Both the position numbers and the translations under genes were made by a program. Below, in pieces: positions 59,361 through 64,000 of a DNA stretch of 64,000 nt (the stretch's first letter is position 1; every line of letters starts with the position of its first letter). The DNA lies in the NCBI GenBank assembly GCA_019916065.1, contig CM034242.1, positions 9,554,879 to 9,618,878 on the forward strand, given 5' to 3'. The notes beneath the pieces are model-generated. The model worked only from the letters and a program-made list of their open reading frames with translations. It was not told where the DNA came from and did not search any database. This DNA comes from Vitellaria paradoxa. Its lineage: Eukaryota; Streptophyta; Magnoliopsida; Ericales; Sapotaceae.

Positions 59361-60627
59361 TCGAAGGCCCGCGGAGTTTTATTTATTCATCATTTATTTT
59401 TTCTCTTGTCAAAAAAAATATAATTTCTTTTTTTTTTCTTTTTACCTTATATGACTTTTTTTACCAAAATTTATTTTTACAAAAGTTACAATTTTAAGCA
59501 TCTTAATCGTATTCATAAAAAAATTAAAAAATATTCATAAAAAAATTAAAAAATTTACTTCCGTTTAAATAAAAATTATAAAAATAAAAAAACTTCAATT
59601 TTTTTCTTACTTTTTACTTAAACGAATAATGTTTACTTAACCGGACATGAATTTTTTTTTTTTTTATGAATGTAATTTACACACAAAAATTATCGTTTCT
59701 AAAAAAACGGTAAGAAAATTATATTAAAAAGTAAATAAAAAAAAAACTAACAGTAACTGCAAAAGTAATTGAGTGGCTCCCTGCACTGCATTTTGGATCA
59801 ATTACTGTAGTAGGAATAGGGACTCATCTAAAGAGATGCACCCCCCTATGCAGTCACAGCCGCTGAAGTCGACACTCCAACAACCACGCAGGGCAACGCG
59901 TGCCCGTGGTAATTAAAGAGATGGGTCCCTCATTTTTGTCTCATTGGTCACTTCTTCTGCCATTCTTATCTTTCAAGCCCAATAAATAAAAAATCACTTT
60001 TTTTAATTTTATATTGAACTAAATTAAAATGCATGACGGAGATGCGTGCTTATAACCTTCTTATATTTTATAAAATGTATATACAAACTTTTTAATTAAT
60101 TATAAATATGACTACAACGTTAAATTTTATTTATTTTTTTATTTATTCTCCTGACAAAACCCTAGTAAAAAATATAACGCCTCGCTTGATTACCAAAAAA
60201 AAAAATATTATATATATTTTTTATTTTTTTGTCTTATAAAACTTTTTTATCAAAATTTATTTTTCATAGAAATTATAACTTTTAAGTATATTAATCCTAT
60301 TTGTAAAAAAAAATAAAAAATTTACGTACATCTCGATAAAAGTTAAAAAAATAAAAAATTAATTTTTTTGTTATTTTTTTACTCAAATGAATAACTTTTA
60401 CTTTGCCGGATATGATTTTTTTTATTTTTTTTATGAATATAATTCACACGTTTAAAAATTATAATTTCGACAAAAAAATAGTAAAAAAATATTACATAAA
60501 AAAGTTATTAAAATAAAAAACAGTAACTACAAAGTTGAGCGACTCCCTGCGCTGCATGAACTTTTGGATCAATTTACTGTAGTACGAATATTGACTAATC
60601 TAAGGAGAGGCACGTTGCTATGAGAGT

Positions 60628-60755
60628 ATTTAGATGGTAAAAAAAGAAACGAAAAAAATACAAAAAATTGATCTAAAAGTAATATGTAATAAAATTTAAT
60701 TAGAAGAAAATAATTTTTTAGTAATTTTTGATAAATTTTGTAAATCAAACACCCC
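60628..60755. mobile_element. MITE-like insert in the tandem unit
   Basis: GTATTTAGATGGTAAAAAAA ... TTTTGTAAATCAAACACCCC, present in unit 2 but not in unit 1 (near 59850). Imperfect inverted ends, non-coding. Confidence 0.55.
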
Positions 60756-60780
60756 TATATGTAGTCACTGTGGGAGTTTC

Positions 60781-61318
60781 TGGTTCTGTTGCTTTCTCTG
60801 TCAAAAAATATTAGAATTAGCGTTCCAAGTTTGGAAAAAGTTTTAAAAAAATTAAAAATTTACTTAAAAAGTGATGTGTAGTAAAAACTAATTAAAAAAA
60901 TTACGAATTTTTTAAATTTCTCTAAAAAAAAAATTAAAACTCTAAACAGAGCAAATTTTACTCAAATTTTATTTGTGCTTCTCACTGGATTCACACTAAA
61001 ATTTGCCGTGAGGCATTTTCTAAGCCTGCCACTAATAACTGATGAGAATGCAGGGAAATATTGCTACGGCAAGTAAATGGCATTTCCCTCGTATTAGTGG
61101 TGAAAGAATTGATTAATTAAGGTGAATGAATTACCTCTATTTATTTTCCTTTCCCCCGTTCATCTTTACAATGTAAATTTTTGTACCTCCTATTATTTAC
61201 TCCCTTTCACCTCCATTCACTTCCTCTAAAATAAGGGATAAATAAATGTAGCTTCTAGGATTTTAAAAAATACACGAGAGATATCAATGGCTTCAAGATA
61301 TATGTTTGTGATAAAAAT
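60781..61318. other. Intergenic sequence
   Basis: No gene recognised. A MITE-like AT-rich segment lies at about 60815-60955. Confidence 0.4.
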
Positions 61319-61438
61319 TACTCTTCACATGCTTGCCATGTTACCTAATACTTCTTCTCAGAAAATGTACCTGTTAAATTACTTTTCGTGTGCTTGTCAT
61401 GTCACTTGGTCCATCTTCTCAAAAAATGTACCTATAAA
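61319..61438. repeat. Imperfect 60-bp tandem duplication
   Basis: TTACTCTTCACATGCTTGCC and TTACTTTTCGTGTGCTTGTC begin two consecutive units, both ending with TTCTCARAAAATGTACCT. They lie inside a 93-codon plus frame (61287-61568) with no recognised family. Confidence 0.8.
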
Positions 61439-61574
61439 TAGAGAAATTGTCAAAGAAACAAGTCGGGAGGGGTTCCCGATCAAGAGCTTTGGAGGATTTA
61501 ATCGGATGAAAATTATGAATTCGGAAAGTATAAAATTGCTAATTATGATGAATATAAAATTGGATTAATTACAT

Positions 61575-62545
61575 GATTTTTAATTTATCTCTTTTATCTA
61601 TCAATTTTAACACTTTAACTCCTTTACCTATGTAAAAAAAAGTTCTGTTTGAAAGCTATTGAAAAAGTTAGATGAGATAATATCAATAGTCAACTTTTTA
61701 AAAATACAACTTTACTAAAACCGAAATATCAGTAAATATAAAAAAAATAAATACAATAATACATATACGTATACATATACATACACATACAAATTTAATT
61801 CTTCTCTCACTCTCTTTATCTATTGAAAAATTAATTTATAATAAATTTTATAAAAGAATAATTGAATTTATTAAAATAAAAATTAAATTTAATAAATAAT
61901 AAGTTATTATTGGAATGATTTATCTTTAAATAATCAAAGTACATAATGATTTACTATTAAAATTAAAATTAGTCATTACTAAAAAATTCTACTATATAAA
62001 TAAATAATATTTTATTAATATTATTTATTACTATTTATTCAAATTAAAATAAATTATCATTAAATTAATAATTTGTCATTATTTTTTTTAATCAAATTTC
62101 ACCGGCTGAAGGATACCAAAATAAGTGTTAATTACAAAAGTAAAGATAATTACTATTGGTGTTGTTTCAGGTAAGAATCGTGTTCATAAAAGACAAACCA
62201 ACAAGTTGACGAGGCTCTTGTGTATATATGTATGATAAAATAAATCATTCCAATAGTAAATTATTATTTATTAAAGTTAAATTTTTATTTTAATAAATTT
62301 AATTATTCTTTCATAACATTTATTATAAATTAATTTTTAAACGGATAAGGCGAACAAGGAAAGAAAAATATTTATATGTATATGTATATGTATTATTTTA
62401 TTTATTTTATTGTATTTGTGGGTATTTTGATTTTAATAAAGTTGTATTATAAAAAAGTGGTTGTTTGAAATTCTACATAAATGTAGCTCTATTATTTTAA
62501 GTAATTATCATACAAATTTTATATGTTATAAGATAAATTAATTTT
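61575..62545. mobile_element. Fold-back (long inverted repeat) element
   Basis: The left arm (about 61575-61925) and right arm (about 62236-62545) are reverse complements with moderate divergence. Best pairing is 61826-61922 with 62238-62335, then AATACAACTTTA and the ATACATATAC tract outward. A loop of about 310 bp separates them and contains no transposase. This shape fits a fold-back or MITE-type element. Confidence 0.8.
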
Positions 62546-62597
62546 TTAATTTATATTTTAATATAATTTAATCTTAAATCTATTAATTTAAATTTAT

Positions 62598-62812
62598 TTA
62601 ATTTGGAAGCATGCTGGTATACATAATGAATGCTTCAAGTGGGCTCGGTTCTTGGATATGATAAGTCCTGGCTTGGACAAACAAATCAAGTGAATCCAAA
62701 TAAGCCTTCACGTTGAGTGAATTGACTATTTTGCTATTTCGCGGAAAGCAATTGAAAGTGAGGTTCTCGCGAATTGTTGCGAGTAAAGGTCGCAATTACC
62801 CCTTGAATTTGT
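62598..62812 (-). other. Unrecognised coding-like segment
   Basis: A minus open frame of 65 residues (62795-62598) in a patch richer in G and C than its flanks, including RNSKIVNSLNVKAYLDSLDL. I cannot assign a family. It may be a decayed exon. It sits just outside the fold-back element. Confidence 0.2.
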
Positions 62813-63179
62813 GAATTCCTCTAATTAAATTTGAATTAAATATGTTTGAATTCGATTAAAATTATTAACAAATATAATTAATTGGATAATATAATATGTA
62901 TTTAATTAATGAATTTAAATAAATTAATGATACAAGTTGTTAAATACCTAATTATTATTAAGATTTTTTTACCAAAGTTATAAATTGGATACTTGTTTGC
63001 TGCCTGATTTTATTTAGGAGTTTTTTTTATTATTTTTTTATTTTTTAAAAATTAATTAACTGTTTTTATAATTAATTTAATAAAATTAATCAATATTTTT
63101 AATGTATAAATATTTACAAACTAAAAATAAGAATAAAAGTATTATTTGTGTCCAACAAAATAAAAAGTTAGGCTTCATT
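62813..63179. other. AT-rich intergenic sequence
   Basis: Nothing recognised. Confidence 0.5.
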
Positions 63180-63480
63180 TCGCCACAAAGAAATAATTTA
63201 CTTTTTTTTAAATATTTTTTGCCTTATATGACCTTTTTCACCAAAATTTAATTTTTTTTTTTAGAAACTGTATTTTTAAGGTGTGTTAATCGCATTTGTA
63301 AAAAAAAAAAAAAAAAAAAATTCCCTTTCATTTAGATAAAAGTTAAAAAAAAATAAAAAACTAACTTTTTTTTTTTTATTCAAATAGATAGTTTTACTTA
63401 AACGGAAGTGAATTATTCGATTTGTTTTTCAACAAATGCGATAACACGCCTAAAGATTATTTCTTTTAAAAAAAAAATCA
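63180..63480 (+). repeat. Partial third copy of the 59.4/60.2-kb unit
   Basis: Shares TTTTGCCTTATATGAC, CACCAAAATTTA, GTTAATCGCATTTGTAAAA, GATAAAAGTTAAAAAAA and TTTTACTTAAACGGA blocks with 59430-59700 and 60220-60480, in the same order. Confidence 0.65.
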
Positions 63481-63539
63481 AATTTTGGTAAAAAATTTTG
63501 GAGCGTTTTGTTTTCTTATAAAAAACTAAAAAATAAGAT

Positions 63540-63858
63540 GTTATTTGGTTTGTTTTCTTATTTTTTGTTTTTAGTTTTTGTTTTCAATTTTCTATATTGA
63601 GCTCATTTGCCATGTTACGCTTTTGAAAATAAGTAAAACAGCTCAAAGTTCATTTGGTTATATGTGTTTTTAAAGTTTGTTTTAAAAAATAGAAAATAGG
63701 TTTATACATAAAATGAAAAATATCAAAAAGTCGTTTTAAAGCGTTTTTAATCTAAAATAAGAAAAATAGAGTATTTTTTGCTCATTTGTTTTGTGATTTT
63801 TAAAATATAAAACACATAAAATAAAAAATAAAAAATAAAAAAACAAACTAAATTCTAC
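63540..63858. mobile_element. MITE-like element, family 1, copy 2
   Basis: GTTATTTGGTTTG ... AAACAAACTAAATTCTACC, similar over its length to 16481-16808. Non-coding. Confidence 0.7.
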
Positions 63859-64000
63859 CTAACTTGTTCGTAACTAAATTTACCCTTAGTCAATTACCAA
63901 ACGGTAAAAATTAATAAACAAAAAGTACTTAAAAAGAAAAAAAAATAACTTTCTAGCTATAGTCCCAAACCACTTATTACGTTTGGCATCTTAATATTTA

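Larger units (their letters stand above)
59020..60780 (+). repeat. Tandem duplication of an ~870-bp unit
   Basis: Unit 1 (about 59020-59875) and unit 2 (about 59876-60780) share CACGCAGGGCAACG, GTAATTAAAGAGATGGGTC, CCATTCTTATCTTT, the A/T-rich middle and TTGGATCAATTTACTGTAGTA. Unit 2 has a MITE-like insert near 60628-60755. Unit 1 has a GC-rich segment (59229-59385) that unit 2 lacks. Part of the unit recurs at 63180-63480. Confidence 0.8.

Noticed and set aside
61287..61568. 93-residue frame as a gene
   Set aside because: Contains a tandem 60-bp duplication, has no recognised domain, and lies in intergenic sequence.
1..64000. CRISPR arrays, bacterial operons or phage-type systems
   Set aside because: Sequence composition, introns and transposon types are those of a plant nuclear genome. 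Tandem repeats seen lack the constant-repeat, unique-spacer pattern.

Overview
This is a gene-poor, AT-rich stretch of a flowering-plant nuclear genome, most likely a dicot. That reading rests on plant LTR retrotransposons (Copia, and Ty3/Gypsy of Athila type primed by tRNA-Asp), a hAT transposon with a TTF-type zinc finger, many short MITE-like elements flanked by GTTTGG/CCAAAC ends, and fragments of plant gene families (expansin-like B, the chloroplast protein LIL3, an ankyrin/PGG protein). I see no rRNA, no tRNA gene and no CRISPR array, and no gene that is clearly intact.

Layout. 0.36-0.74 kb: clustered GCGGTCGCTAA-type motifs resembling a CACTA subterminal region. 1.63-2.33 kb: fragment of a PGG-domain membrane protein. 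2.62-8.76 kb: a Copia element with both LTRs and a 5-bp target duplication, but with decayed or missing coding capacity. 9.63-11.42 kb: a four-exon expansin-like B gene with TATA box and poly(A) signal, broken by a changed splice donor and a one-base frameshift. 15.37-15.77 kb (minus): first exon of a LIL3 gene, frameshifted, with no further exons beside it. 17.26-27.32 kb (minus): a dead hAT element split by a younger, internally deleted Athila-type element. 27.3-34.7 kb: intergenic repeats, including a second copy of the sequence upstream of the expansin gene. 34.98-41.56 kb: a second Copia element lacking a recognisable 5' LTR and carrying an Athila-like solo LTR. 43.7-60.8 kb: a non-coding mosaic of diverged repeats in direct and inverted copies, containing a SINE with a perfect 17-bp target duplication and a Tourist-like MITE with TTA duplications. 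61.6-62.5 kb: a fold-back element. 63.2-63.9 kb: further repeat copies.

No gene set here works together as a pathway. The window is mainly a record of nested insertion and decay. LTR comparison by eye orders the insertions: the 2.6-8.8 kb Copia element is older (about 7% LTR difference) and the Athila element inside hAT is younger (about 2%, mostly transitions). I found no new protein-coding system. The most unusual structures are the 43.7-60.8 kb mosaic with 2.8-kb inverted arms, and arrays of short inverted-repeat motifs, different in sequence, in two Athila-type LTRs.
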